NCBI GenBank assembly: GCA_022605955.1
Contig: JAKCOZ010000020.1
Coordinates: 5,383,001 to 5,447,000, forward strand
Origin: Rallus limicola
Lineage: Eukaryota > Chordata > Aves > Gruiformes > Rallidae
Direction of reading: 5' to 3'
DNA length: 64,000 nt
Shown piece by piece: positions 13,260 through 28,200 of the stretch. The position numbers were made by a program, and so were the translations under genes. The notes below the pieces were generated by a model. It did no database searches and was not told the origin of the DNA. It saw nothing but the letters and a program-made list of their open reading frames with translations. Numbering within the stretch: position 1 is the first letter of the stretch; each line of letters opens with the position of its first letter.

Positions 13260-16200
13260 ATGCTCATAAAGGAATATCGTATTCCTCTTCCCATGAGTGT
13301 GGAAGAGTATCGAATTGCACAGCTCTACATGATACAGGTCAGTAATGTCTCAGCTTTGTGTGGAAGGGTGGGCCATCACTGCAGAGTTAGATGTTTTAGG
13401 GGGCGGAAAGTAATACAAACTTCGGTCCATGACCTGCATCCTCTTGTCCTTTAAATTAGAGAACCTCTGTTTGACCTATGTGGGTGAACAATGGCTTGTG
13501 GATAGGCTTTTCCTGTGGAAAAAAAGCATGGAGCCAAAGTGTGTGGCTACCGAACTGGAAGTGTTCAAGCTGTAGAGCTTAAGCAGCCACCACTTCCCAC
13601 TTGGGCTGCGGTTACTGGTCATGCCAATTCCAGCTGCAGACCAAAGGTTTGTGCTCTTCTACTGGGAAGAAACAATCCAGTATCAATTTGAGAAGGTGAA
13701 CCAAAGGCATCACTTTGAATTTATTGGAGGGGAAAGTTCTCAGTATTTCTTTGCTTGTATACCTCTGTGAACCAGATCCTAATCAGTTTAGATATAAAAC
13801 TTAGATTATTTTTAATAGGCTCCTGAGTGCTGATGGGAAGTTTTGTTGAACTCCCTGTCTTCAATAAAGCAGTTAATTAAAATGTTAGCTTTTTTGTAAC
13901 TCAAATCCTCTGTGCCCATATTCTCTCAGTGTTTGAAATCCAACCAGGAGCGTTTTTAAAAGGAAATGAATCTGAAGTGTTATTTCATTGTCCCACACTT
14001 GAAATAAAATTTAATTTTGCTCATCAAGCAAAACACATGTCTAATATTGAGTTTGCAGTAGAACTCTGCTTTCTCTGGCAGGATAAAACAATGCTAGAAA
14101 AATGTGCTTTGGCTTCAAACCTAAGATGGGTTAAGGAAGAAGCCCAAGCCTCAAAAACCAAAGCAAAAGCACAGTTCCTTCATGTGTCCTCAACCATGTG
14201 ACCATGTTCTTTAAGGACTCAGACTTGACTGTTAAAGCAGTGTACAGTGTGTGTTTTCCAGTAAAATAAGTAAAATTCCTTTTCCTGACACAGTTCTAAA
14301 GCATGTAACATCTTTGTGTGTTTAACTTGAATATGAGCAAAAAATCAGTGAACACTTCTTCCTTAGGTGGCTTCATTTTTGTGTATCTCTTCCTGACGCT
14401 GTAGCTGCTCTGAATTTTGTTGGAATTACACTTTGTTAGGACTTTTTCTTCCAAGTTTAGCTTGTCTTTTCAGAATAAAGACCTGGTCAATGGGAGCAGC
14501 GTGTTAGCCTTGCAGGACTTGCCAGCAAGCAGCAAAGTGGAGAGTAGAATGATCTGATTAAGGAGGAGGAGCTCATCTGATTTAATGGAGGATGAATTGC
14601 TTACTAGGGGGGTGTCTGTGAGGGCCCTCTGTGAGATGTGGAGGTCTTGGTCATGGGGCTAGATTTGCTGATCACAAAAAACCCACTTATTTTTATTGCA
14701 CTAATACAGAACACTGGATTCCACTTCGTTCACTCGACAGAGATTTTGGCCATATCTTAACATCAAAGGACATGGTCAGGCATTAGGGTTTCATGCAAGG
14801 AGAAGCTCACTTGCCCAGTAGCCTACTCCAGAAACTTGGAATTGCCATCCGACCCTGCTTCAGGCCTGCTCTAATCTTCTAATGCATTGATACTCATCTG
14901 AGAAAGGTTTCCTCTTAGATCAGGTGCAATGACTGGTGTCAAGTCAGGTGTCTGATCTCCCTCCGCTTTCCTGGAGCACAGGGGTAAGCTGGAAACATTG
15001 GATGTAGGCCAGGATCCATGCAAGCTAGAGCAGTGCATGACAAGCAAGGGGCTTTACTGTATTGTGTGTACAAGTAGTAAAAGAGGGAAAGTTAGCTCTG
15101 TTTTTTATTGAAAATACTAGTCTCAACTCAAAATTGAAAGAACAAGAAGACCAGCAAACCTTCTCAAGGTTGAGTGTGGAGTTTATATTCTATTTCTTAG
15201 TGTTTGGTAGCAATCTGTTTCAACTCTACTTGAAATTGGTGGAAAGATTCCTGCTAACTTCCCTGGGAGCTTTTCCTAGACCATGCTATCGAATGTCACT
15301 TTTCTTCAGCGTGATATAGAAGTGGAGGTTTTGTCTCTGAGACAGATGCTGGGGAGGGAGCAGTGAGGAGCATGGCTGCCATTCTTTGTAGAGAATGAGA
15401 AAGTGCTTTGTGTCTGTCTTTTTATTTTCCCTCTGAATCACGTAAGGAGGCCGCCGGAGAAGCAAGTTCTGTAGGTTGAACCCCCTTAGGGGAACAAGCT
15501 GAGATATCTGTATAAAACAGCAGCGTAGAGGCATTTCTTAGAAATCTTTGGCTGAAATGTGGAACAAGAATGATTTCAGGTAGTTCCCAGGGAGAGAAGT
15601 GATTCTGAAAATCAGAAGGTTCACTTCAAAGACGTCTGTGTATGGTGTGGTGTCATCACTGGAGACACTAGTCAGCCTGGTCCTGTAGAAAGTTTTATCC
15701 CAGCAGCAGCAAAAGATGTCACAATAATTCCTCAAGAGTTTTAGAGACCCTTTTGTGTGTATTTGAGGTTGGTCACTCCTTTAACTTCCAGCTCATGAGT
15801 GAGGATCCCAGTTAAACTGGAAACCAGTTGATATCAAGTTGCACTTTTAGGAGCAACCAAGTAATTAGCCTAGATTTCAGCATCCTCCTGACCGAAGTTT
15901 TTTTTTTTGAAAAGGGCTATTTTCACTGGAAGCATGAAGCAAATGCCCCATGCAGCTGCTTTGGGAGCCCCTTCTGTGGAAGTAGTTCCTCAAAGCCACG
16001 TGGGCAGGGATGTTCAGGCTCAAACTGTAGTACTGCAGTCGCTTTCTAAAGATGTTTCCACAGAGGGTCATGTTCATGAGAGAACAGTCCCTTCTTCTTC
16101 TTCTTCTTAGAAACCTTAACAAAATTTCCCACCAGATCTGATGTAAACAGCTTCATGTCCAAATAGCAAAGGATCCTTCCATTAAACTGGGACAGGCTGT

Positions 16201-19200
16201 ACTCATATTTACTGTGTTTACTGGGTGGGAGAATTAAAATCATGCAGTATATAATCCAGCATTTCTGTTGGCTCCCTGTGCCACTTGGCAGGTGAGACAT
16301 GCAGTAAATCATGGTGTGCTCATGGTGCTCTGTAATTCCTCTTAAAGTTCTCCAGGCTGGTGTATAAAGCAGTGAAAACCGAGGTGAGCAGCCTGCTGCT
16401 TTGCTCTTTAATTTCTTATTTTTGTTTTTTAAATCTGAGGGTGGCAGGAGGGGAGCAACAAGCCTCTAAAGTGTTGCTTTCCGCTAGCTTCTGAAATATT
16501 ATCTACAGAGACAGTGGCTTCAGTACTTTAAGTAGCACTTAAATTCTTCCATAAATAAGTTAATTTTACATTACAGCGAAGGGCTTAATGTACCCTTGAC
16601 TTGCTTGAAGCCTAGCAGATCTGAACTGAATTGTTTTTCTCTATTAAATTTTAGACTATCAATATCCATATTTTCTTGGGAAGCCTCTGACGCAGTGTTG
16701 TCAGCGTGCTCAGGCTGGGAGCCCTTCCTGCATTAGCCACTGAGCAGTTAGGTCTCAGCTTTTCCATACACACAAGGGGGGGGGTTTGCATCATGGCCAA
16801 GTTGTCATCTCTGTTGCCATCCAAATTACAACATAGGAATTTTTGTATCTGAGCTTGGAACCAGTGATCTTCATTCCTGCTGTGACCTGGTTCTATTCTG
16901 TGCATAGAACAGGCAAAAATATTTCAAAACAGGGGAATTGTTCTTTGTACCTCTTCTCTAGGCAATAGTTTTGTAGTGTAACTTTTTCCTTAAATCTGGA
17001 TGTACATTTGCAAGTTCATCCTGCTCCCAAGGGTGGGAGATCTCTAGAATAACCCTTCCTGCCTAGAGACCTGGGAGAGCTCTAGTTTGCTTTGGGGAAG
17101 CTGCAGGCTCCTATCCTAACAAAAGCAGGAAGCAACGGGAGATGAACGCTTGAAATGACCTTCAGGAAGCACACACCACTTATGGAGGAGATAACCGTAA
17201 GCGTCTGTAAGGATTGCTTTCTTCCCGCGGGGATGCTGACCTCAGGACTCTGTCCAGGATGACTTCCCTGACTCTGCACACCACATGCAGCATTTCTGTC
17301 CCGTGAGGACTTTCAGTGGTGTCAGGCACAGAGACAGGACTGTCCTATGCTACGCATTAGGTAGTTCTTATTAAAGAGTCTTTTCATTCTTCCTCTTCTA
17401 AGTGTCCTACGTATTTGTATCTCAACTGTTATCCTTTCCTGTAGCACTTGCTTACTTTTCTTGTGTGTTTGGAAACCCTCCCTTTCTGTATGCCTCACCC
17501 TCACCCCAGAAACAATGCATGCTTTAACATCAAGTCCTTATCTCATACAAGCTGGTAAATCAAGATCTGAATGCCTTTGTGATAAAGATCAGTATGTTAT
17601 TAGCCAAAGGTCAATCCATTTATCATCTTGATACCATCCATTACTGTGGCTCCATATGCCATGAGATTCCGAGAGACCGTTGCCCTTCTGCCCCTTACGT
17701 AGGACAAGAGAATTCCTCTTGTTATTAAATCTTATTTTTATATTGGTGTTCATCGCTTGCTTTCTCTGCTGTAAATAACTCCAGGCCTCATTTTCTCCAT
17801 GCAGTGCTCTCTGCTACTTGTGACCTTCCTCCAAAGATAGTGTACTTTAAAAATACTTTTCTGGACCTAGTGATTACCTCTCGAGGAGACTTATTTTAAG
17901 GTGCTGCGTCATCCTTATAAACTAATAATGTTAATATGTTGTTATTCATCACTTCGAGGGTCTGTGGCTGGGGAAGGGCTCTGGCCCCTGTTTGAGACAA
18001 TCTGTTAAAGATAACCTGTCTGCTCAGCACTGTGGGCTGAACCTGGACAAGATCCTGGGAATTGAGGGTTCTTACATCTTAACACAAACTTCTCTTCTGC
18101 AGTCCCTCAGGACTTTGCATTCATTGCTGTCCCTGAAAAATCCTAGTGTGTTTCCAAGCATCTGCAGTGTGCCGTACTCACCTGTTGTGCCTGCTGATGG
18201 AGTACCCCAAGTCACTTCCCTCCTTTTTCAAAGACTCACAGTTTGTCTGTCGTCTTGGTTCCCAGAGCCATGCGCTGTCCTGCGTTCTCCTTCATTTGTG
18301 TGTAGCTCTCTCGGGTATCACCTTTGAGAACAGACTTCCAAAATTTAGTGATGGCAATACTTGAGGCCATGTCCTGCTACCTGGGTGCAGAAGTCGTGTC
18401 CCTTAAACTGTTAGCTACACTTGGTGCTTGACAGCAGGCTCAGCAGATGGTGAATGATTGATTGAGTGGGGGAAAACAAACTAACCCTTCATCCCTGGAC
18501 ACTGAAGAACAGGATGGCTGATTATTTTTGTTCCATTTGCAGATGCCTTAGCCATCTGGACAGATAGACAGACATGCTTTAAATTTAAAAACAGGTGATG
18601 CTGCTGACAGCTCCAGAGACCCTGAAAGATTCACTAGTCTAAAAGCAAAAGTGTGGTTTGAAGCTTTTCTGCCAATTTCTATGGTGCAGCATTAAATACC
18701 TGTGACTTCCATGTCCTCTCTTCTTCCTCTAGTTTCCATTACCTTTTCTTTGTGATTGTGAGGATTTGTGTCCTCTTGAAAGAGGAGAGTAAGGCATTAG
18801 AGTAAGGCTTAGCTTGGTGAGCGAGGGAGGCCCAGGAACGCTCTGTGCTACCAAAAGGGCAGTCTGATTTGCACTGATGGGTGACTCCTGTCTGGGTCAG
18901 CATTTTGAGAAAACACAGAAATAGCAAACATCTTTCCTGTATTGACTCTTTTGTTCTTGCTTTATAGTGAAGTCATTAGCTTGGAATAGTTCTTGACCTG
19001 TCTGCTACTCCATACCTGGTGAAAAAAATTGATTTTAGAGTACTGAACTATGTTGCCTCAACAGTTTATACATGCTCCGTCTGTAAAATCCGAGTGAAGC
19101 TGTGATAAGGTTCTAACGCTGTTATTTTAAACTTCAGGCTTGTACTGGGGTTTAATACAGGATGTAGGACTGGCAATCCTACTGAGCTTGTGGCTGCCTT

Positions 19201-22200
19201 TTCCCTTCTTTATTTTTCATTCTCATGAAAGAAAACTTCTGACATGTGGACGAAACCTGGACTGTTGACCCCAAGTAGGTTCTCACTTCTTCAAATACCT
19301 GAAGGCAAGTAATTAATTGAGTATTAAGAAAACTGTGGGGATTTCTTTAAGCCAGTCCACCAGTATTTTAGTATTCTAGCCTATTGTTAGTGACAAGTTG
19401 CATTGGGTTCCTGAAATCTAAGCGATGTAGTTGGAGGATCAGAATTGGTCCAAAACGCTCAGATGAAATTTTGTCTCCAACTCAACAGTCTGATAACGGT
19501 TGACTTGCTTCGCCCTGCTTTACACTAGGAACAGTGATTCTTACCTCATCTGTGGAATAAATACAATGAAAAACCCATGTAAACGCAAGGAAATACTTAA
19601 GGTAAGATGAAATACTGAGCTGGAAGTGTAGTAGACGTTTTGAAAGATGAAGCTTGTGGCGTAAACAAGTTTGAGGTATCTCCATAATAAAGTGATTCCT
19701 AATTCATGTGCCTCTGGCACATCCAGCCCTGGCTCCGTAGGAGTGTGACTGGGTGTCTTTGTAAGGCAGAGTGATTAATGAGCAACCACAAGAACGGTTC
19801 TCTTAATGCTGTAAATTATTTATAGTCCTGCACAATTGATTGTCCCCAAAATATCCTGGTTTTGTACAAACAGCTTCATTAATATCTAGGCCTGATTCTA
19901 AATAACACAGAGCGTACAGCGTTTCTGTGGATTGATGCAGTGGGTATTTCTGCTCCATCTTGTGAGAGCCTGCTGCTGACAGCCTGCCCTGCCTTTCACT
20001 TTTAGGGTGTTTTTTTTAAGGAATGTGTTTTCCATTATGAGAAATGCAGCCAAGAATGATGGTGCTGCAGATGTGACACCTGCCTGGGTGAGAATGGTCC
20101 CTTCTTCAGGGCCTTGTGCACGCTCAGCTCTGCTCTGCTGCTGCCAGCTGAGTGTCTTGCAGGATTTTGGGCTGGGAACCCAGAGGGGTGGAGGTTCTTG
20201 CAGCCTGGGTTCAGTGCAGAGGGATGTGATTCCCCACCTTTGCTCTCAGGGGGTAGCAGGGCAGATGCAGGATCTCCTGAACACTAATGTACCTCCCATC
20301 AGAAAGCAGATTGACGTGTGCTTCTCTCTGTCAGAAAGACCCTTTGTGGGTGACATCCTCTTCTCTCCCTGCATGTGTTTAATACCTCCTTGGAGGCAGC
20401 ATTCACAGTGATGGAAGCATGGGACAAAAGGCCAGCGATTCCTGTGTGACGGTCCCAATTTTTGCTTGGTGAACTTAAAGGAAGAACCCCATAATATCAC
20501 TGCTGTAGGCAGGGGGGTGATGAGATTGCAGCTCCTTGGGGAAGAACCCAAAGGGGGAACCCTCCTGGAAACTGCAGCTGTGCAATGTGAGGTTGAGAAG
20601 GTGGATGCAAACTGCTTTATGGTTACTAGCAAAATTTTATGCCTGCTAAATTATGGTTGGATGTTCTCAGTGAAATGAAATTATTGTGAGGAGAAAGGGC
20701 AGAAGGTACTTGGCTGTCCTGGTGGCTCAGAGCATGGCCTTGGCGTGCGGAGTGTGTAGGACAGCTCAGCTCCTGCTGAGGCTGAGTCATGGCTGGGGTT
20801 TCTCATCTGCCAGGAGGATGCATTACTCCCAAACCCAGTCTTGGGCAGGGATGGTAAGGTGATTTGTTGTGAGTGGATCTGGAGAAGACTCTGCTCATGA
20901 TCACCTAAGTCTTAGGTCTCTGAAATATCTCCATACTGATAGAGCTGTTGTGTTTGGCCATCCGACACAGCAGCCAGAGAAGCGGTGATCTTTTCATGGC
21001 ATTATGGGGAGTCTTCCAGTTCCCCTACACTTACACCCTTCACAGTTCTCTCATTTTAGAACTCCTTTTGGTTGTTGCCAACTGGATGGTAGGAACATTT
21101 TAAGATCATGTTTTATGTTCAGCTAGAGAAGCACTGGTGTTTGGGGGACGAGATATTGCCTAGGTGGAATGAAGCGCTGCATGTTGGCCAGCTATTGACC
21201 AAACCTTGAAGGAAGGTATCTAAACTGGCTGCTCTTTTGCCTTTATTAATAAAGCCATTGATGAGGAACAGATTTCTTTCCTTTCTCCCCAGGGTTTCAG
21301 GTCATTCCGATGTGTGCAACTAGGCCAGGAGTCAGAGTGCTATTGTAAAGCCTCATGTTCGGATCATTATCTTGTTGACTCAAACTAAGCTTCCTTTGCT
21401 AAATAAGTATTGACACTGGCCCTTCCTGTAGGGTTTCAGGGTTTTTTTAAACCCACTAATTGGATTAAAATAATTGTCATGCGTGAAGGATGCATGTTAG
21501 AGTGCAAAGGGCACATGGAAACCTCAGCTGTGGGCACCATGGTTACTAGTGACATCACTGGTTTGCTGTTAATAGTAATGATCTGTGTGCAGCCCTGAAG
21601 CTTGAGCGAAGATGGCCTAAACTAAACCCAGTGGATTGCTGATGCAGTTCCATTGCCATGGAAACAGATGTTGCAGCTTAAAGTTGCCTGCATTCATAAT
21701 ATGATGCTCATGGTATAAACAAAAATGTGGTCCTGTGGTGTCCATCACTTCTGAAAGGGCACAAATAGTGTTACTGAGAGAGTGGGAAACCCCACTGCAA
21801 TTGGACTTGGTCTCCCATTAAAGTAGTGCCAGCTCAACCACACACCATGAGATGCGGTAAGCCTTGCCTTTGAGTGACAAGGACAAAACTGAAGTCCCTT
21901 GCTGTTCTCCGGCAGTTTTGTTGTTGAAGGACTGTCAGTCCAACTCAACATGGATTTTTGCTGATTTGCATCTTACAAAGTGCAGGCTGAAAAATACTAT
22001 TAAAACTCTCAGGGATAACAGGGTTCCTGCCTCCTGATGACGTTTAATAGTGTCTTTCTAGTATGACCATTAAAACTCTGCTCAACTCCTACAAAACAGT
22101 GGAGAAGCTTCCCTGTCTTCCCTGTTTGAGGAGTATTTTGTATTTAGGCAAAGGTCCCTGCTCAAGCCCAATGAAGGCGACTGCCACATCACAGAATGAA

Positions 22201-25200
22201 GGGGATTGGAAGGGATCTCTGGAGATCTTCTAGTCCAACGCCCCTGCCAAAGCAGGATAACCTTGAGCAGGTTGCACAGGACAGCATCACAGTTAGGATG
22301 CTGAAATGGGCCTTGAAAGATCTGGGTACTGGCAGCTTTGTGTCTTCGAATTACTTTCTCCCTCTTCAAAATAGAGCTCTCCTGTCTCTTCCATCCTCTT
22401 TAATGTGAGAAGACTCAGCTATTCTGACTGTGGCACAAAAGCCTTTGACAACAAGAGGTTGTATATGCTGTTCTGCTTCAGCACTCTACTGCATTCGTAA
22501 CAGTAAGGGTAATTTTTATTTTTAATTAAATTAATCTAACTTCCTGTTTGCTCTTAGAGCACGTTATGTGCTGATAACATTATGTGGGTTTGGGTCTGAT
22601 CAGAAGTTCTCTTTCTTGGTTTCTCTAACAGTGGAGTAGGTACCATCTCCGCTGTGCCCTTCTTTCATGCTGAAAAAAGCTTTTTACCTGAGGTATCACC
22701 CTGCTGATGGTGATACCATTGTAATTGTTTCAGGTCTTTGACATTCACATTTTGGAAAGGGAAAAAAAAAAAACTAACCCAAAAAACCCCAGGTTGGGAA
22801 GTATGACCCTACCATACTTTTAGGGTAAAAGAACATTTTGTTATCATAGTCAAAGACCTGATTTTTTTTTTTTTTTTTTTATGACCTGCAGTAAATACTG
22901 ACCATGAATGGTGCCTGGTCTATCAGATAGCTGCATCAGCAGGCAGAAGGTTGTTGGTGGTGAAAGCAGATTGCTCGTAATGAATTAGATGTCAGTTCAA
23001 ATGCTCAGAAAGGAGTGGTTAACAGAACGCAGAGCTGAGTCATAGCACAGTGAGAGGCAGCTGAAGGCAGAACGGATACACCCGTGTGCATGCACACTGT
23101 CAGTGTGTGTGTTATCCGTGTACAGAGACCCCATGCTGGGAAAACATGTTAAGAATCACAGAATCATAGGGTTTGGAAGGGACCTCCAGAGACCATTGGG
23201 TCCAACTCCCCTGCCAAAGCAAGGTCCCTAGGACAGGTTGCCCAGGTCAGCATCCAGATGGATCTGGAGTATCTCCAGAGAAGAGACTCCACACCTCCAC
23301 GGGCAGCCTGTCCCAGGGCTCTGTCACCCTCACTGGGAAGAAGTTCTTTCCATATTGGTGTAGAACTTCCTGTGCTCCAACCTTGAGGCTATCATCCCTT
23401 GTCCTGTCTACACAGACACTGAGAAGAGGGTGGCTATTTCCCCCTGTGTTCCACACTTGAGATATTTATAAACATTAATAAGATCCCCTCTCAGTCATCT
23501 TTTCTCAAGGCTGAACAGCCCCAGTTCTTTCAATCTATCCTCATAGGGGAGGTGTTCCAGGCCTTTAATCCTTTATTAAAAAGAAACCCTGCATTAGTTT
23601 TGGGATGCTTTGGTGTTTCCCAGTGCCTCTGTCGTTGGCTTTCTGGGTTTAGGTGCTGTTTGAGTCTGGCTCATAGCAGCTATAGCTGAAATTGTGCATC
23701 TGTCACCATGCTGGTTTGTTTGTGGTGGTTGAATGCTGGTACCGCCTCAGTAAGCCCAGATACGTGGCTGTGGCTTGCAGGCTGCTTTGCTTATCACCTC
23801 TCCCAGCATTTCTGCAAAAGGCCATCGCGTGCGATGCACCAGTCGTAGTCTAACTGGTACCTTCTAGTATATGCAGCATCTGCTCAGTGCCTGTGGGCAG
23901 GAGATGACGATGGCTGGTAGGCAGCAGCCTGGAGCACATCGAGAGAGGCAGTTGGTGATGGGAAGAAGGCGATGCAATGCTTTGGAAAATCAGTTAGAAG
24001 AATGAAATTCCTGTCAGCTTAAACCACGTCCGACTAGAGATAGTTGGGAGTATTTTTCCCTTAACGTGGGGAAGAGATTGAGAACAAGTAGTTTATTGCT
24101 CTCCCGGCCAAAATTTTGTTACTCAGCCCTTTATGTTTTAGGAACCTTTGTACTTCCTTTCTAAAACTGAACAGAAAAAACTTCTTTTAAAAATAGGTCT
24201 GATTAGTGAAACCAGGTCTTAAAAGCTATCCAATGATGGCAGGAGTCATCCATCCTAGGCAGCTTCGGGCAGTCTGTTGTCTGGTGGATTGCGTGAGGCA
24301 ATTGAGGCTTTCTCTGGTTCCCAAAGGACAGGTCTGTTTCTGGGGACTTAATTGGCATTTGTGGTAACCTTAGCATCCAAAATAATAATAAAAAAATACA
24401 GTAATTGGCCATAGAGAATGTTTTCTCAGCCTCCCTTGCTCCAGCAGCATAAGCAAATATGTTAGCAGGATCCTTTGGGGATACTTGCTGTCATGTTCTT
24501 GTTCAGTGGTTACATAGATGCCTTTGTTTGCTGTCATTGTTAACTGAAACCATCAACCAGCTGTAAACTTCTTGTATCCCTATCTGTGTCTAAATGGGAT
24601 AAAAATATCTCAAGACTTCTGTGTTATTTTAATGAATTCTCTTGGAAGATTTTGACTGGACTATTGCAAAAGGGGAGCTGGAGGAAAAAAAGCAAAAGAA
24701 AAAAATCTTCTGGTTATTGTTTCCAGACAATTATTTGTGTCTTTATTATTCACGGGCAGTAGGTCCACCAAGCATAGTGCTGGCAGCCTTCATAATTTGA
24801 ATAATCTCAAATCAGATCTCTTGGGTCATCAAAGTGGGCCACTGGTACTGTGTAAATACGTTGCTGTAACGCACCAAGAAACTTCATAGTGAAGCTGAAG
24901 CCTGCCAACCTTTTGTAATAACTAACTAATTTAGATTGAGGGGTTGTTCTCTAAACAACAATCAGTGGTAAACAAGGTAAGATTATATAGCTATAATCTA
25001 TTTTTAAAAGCTAGAACAATGTCTGGATCGCCTGTTATCACCATGCAACCTACCCCATCTTTAGTGTTCCCTGCAGAACCGTCACAACAGTCAGGAGTAG
25101 TAAGTTACAATTAAAAACTGAGGAGAAGCTAAGATGCTGAGCCATTAGTGGTGCTGCTGTAGGCTTCACAGGGGTTCTCTATATCTGCATCCACGTCTGT

Positions 25201-28200
25201 GTGCAGCCTGAGCTTTGTTCTGGGGCTGGCACACAAGGAGAAGGATGCTGTTGGTTTCAGGTATTATTCTGCTTGGTGTTCTGAGCAATAGTGTGTTGGT
25301 TGGGTTGGATTTCTGGGGCTGGTAGCAAAACACTACAAAAGCAAGTTTAATTTCCACAGCCTGACTTCTGTTTTTCTCCAGCTGAGAGGATAAGGCACAG
25401 CTTAGCTGTTTTATCCAGCACTGCACATCCTTGTCCTGGGAGTACTCAGTTCCTCCAGCTCTAGTGAGACTCCTCAAGTTTTGGGGGTTTCGGTTGCCAT
25501 CAACCATTGTTCCTCTACTGAGCCATACCCCACTAGAACCATACACAAGTCACAGTTAGTCCCCTGGTCCCATTCAGCTGTGCCAGGTCAAGTTTGCCAG
25601 GCTAAGGCTTTGTGTGATGTGCTGCATGTTGTTAGCTGGTAGCGAGGTGCTACCTTTCATTGGGAAAGGGGATGGGAGATCTGAGGACTGATCAACCTGG
25701 TTTTGGTGGTGGAAGGCTTTGTTTACAGCTGCCTGTCTCCTGTTGTGAAGGGCAGATGATAAATGCAGTTAGGCTAGCCCAATGTTTAGATGACATTCAT
25801 GGGAATTATTCATCTCTGATTGTTATGGTGAGGTCATGTGCTGTGTCCCATGCTATGCTGCTGTGCCAAGAGATTTATTTTCATAGAAGCCTTTAAGTAA
25901 CTGGCATTCTTGCTAATCATGGTGCATCTGCTTCTCTGGGTTCCCTGTTATGAGTAATTTAATGCTATTACTTTAGCTAGAAGGGATCTGTGTCACCATC
26001 TGTCCTGGAAAGCTATTGATGGGGCTGTGCAGAACATGGAGTGTCATCACCAGAAGAGAGGAACTTCTAAAGGGATGACTGGATTTCCTGTTGTAATACA
26101 ATATAAGACGGTTTACTGTGATTACAGCTTAGATAACTTGCATATAAAGGCTCTTAACTAGTCTTTGATTTTGCTGGGGACCATTCCTCAGATACTTAGG
26201 TAGAGGGAAGACAGTGTGGCCAGTTAGTAGCTCGTAGCAATGACACAGGTAATGTGCTAAATAAAGCCTCACTTCTCTCAGGGGCATGGCTCTTAGGAGG
26301 CTGAAATCTTCCAGGCTGACCCTAAAATGCCTGCACATCTGCCACTCCCAGCAGACAGCTACTCTTTGGAGAGGGTTGGCCAGACACTTTTCAAGCCAAA
26401 TGCTTTCCTAATCAATGGATATTTTTTAATTGTTATTTACAGACCGCTTCCTTGTAACAAGCCCTCTCTGTGCTGTAGCTGAGTCACAATAGACATGAAA
26501 AGCAAATTGATCTTCACTCCTGTAAGTGCTGTACTTCCACAGCACCACTTACGTGCAGAGCATCATCCTGGTCTCCTGAGTGCCTGTGGCCAATGTCTGT
26601 ATTGTCTGAGCAAGTTACCTTCACTTTGTCTCTGTGACTAGTTAGCAGCTGTAGAGTTCACCTTCTAACCTGGCTTGTTTGGTCCTTCCTGACCTCTGGG
26701 TGCCTTGTTGCCTCCTTGGGAAGCTAATTGGTAGGTATGAGAGTGTGTAGAGCTGGAAAGTGGCTTTGTGTGGGCTTAAGGTGTGGAGCTTCTCTTTGAT
26801 CACATGTTTTGATTATAAATTGGCCTGTCTGGAAAGCCCTGGCTCAAAAGATAATTTGGGATACAAACTTTGGAGTTCTGATGGTTTTCATCGTGCAAAG
26901 GTGCAGCTCTTGTTACACATCCATCTGAGAAAATGTTCTTGTCATATTTTACATAGATAAGTGACAATCAGGAGGTATGTGTAGGGCCAAAATTCACTTA
27001 AAGCTTGAAAAGTGGGTGATAGAGACTGCAAGCTGGAATTGGTCATCTGGAAAGGCTGAAGAAAGAAGCATGCACTGCCCTCAGAACAGGGTTTGCAATC
27101 CTGCATGTGCAGAGGAGTGAATAAAATAGCCAGAAATCAGAAGTAGGAAGCAAACTGAATTCACAGAGCCTCTGTTAATCTGAGAAGTTGAGTGTGTGTG
27201 TTATCTGGTCATGTGGAAAAGGTGCTTATGGAAGTATTTGCATAAAGCAAAATTTGGCCGGTCTTGCAGGTTCAACAGGGTTCTAGCTGTAGCATGAGAA
27301 CCAGAGGATGGGTATGGTTGGCCTCAATGATCTCAAAGGTCTTTTCCAACCTAGTGATTTTTGTGATTCTGTGGTCATGAAGAGAGATTTTAGTCAAAAC
27401 TGGTTAAATGGAGGAAAGAAAAGTGGAGAATGTCAGTGTTAGCTCTATGTGTCTGGGCTGTGATACTTGCTGGGCTTCAAACCAGAGAGGTTTGGACAGA
27501 CTGAGGGTGTTCCATAGGTAATACTGATGAGGGCATGGATCAGAACAGTGCTGCTTGGGGACTTGTAGGCAAGTGTTGATCTCCTGTTCACCCCAGTTTG
27601 AATCTTCCTCTTGTGGATAAATCATGGTTCAGGAGACCATCAGAGCCTGGCTTGGCTTTGAATGCTAGCCTTTAGTCTTCTCAAATGGGTGAAGTTGGGG
27701 AGAAACCTCCTGCTTTGATTCATCTTCATCTGGAAATGCACCAGAAAAGAACAGGGTTTTTGGGAGCCCTAACAAGCAAGGGTGACATGAAGGTACTGCA
27801 GGGTGAGGGACCAGGGGCTTTGGTAAAAGGAAACATGTAGTGTGGGAGAGCTCCCTGGCTGCTGCTGATCTGTTTGATGGGAGCTGAGATCAGAATCTGC
27901 AGCATAAGATCCTGAACCCTCAAGCTTTATCGTTGTGGAAGCAGCTGCTCCATTGCTTAGCTCTCTGAAGAGCTTCAAGAGGTGGAAAGCTGTTAGAGGA
28001 AGATGAGGCATAGGACATCTCTCAGATGGAGCTCTGAAAGAAAGACTGTGAAATTGTATTCTGAGAAAGAAAGCCCAGAGGGTTTTTTTATCCATTTTTG
28101 TATAACCATGACTGCTAAAATAAAATCTTCAGTGTTTTGGCTTTCTCATTCAATACAAGCATCTCTAAATCAGTTCTTCTGCATGGGTCTGGCTTGGGAC

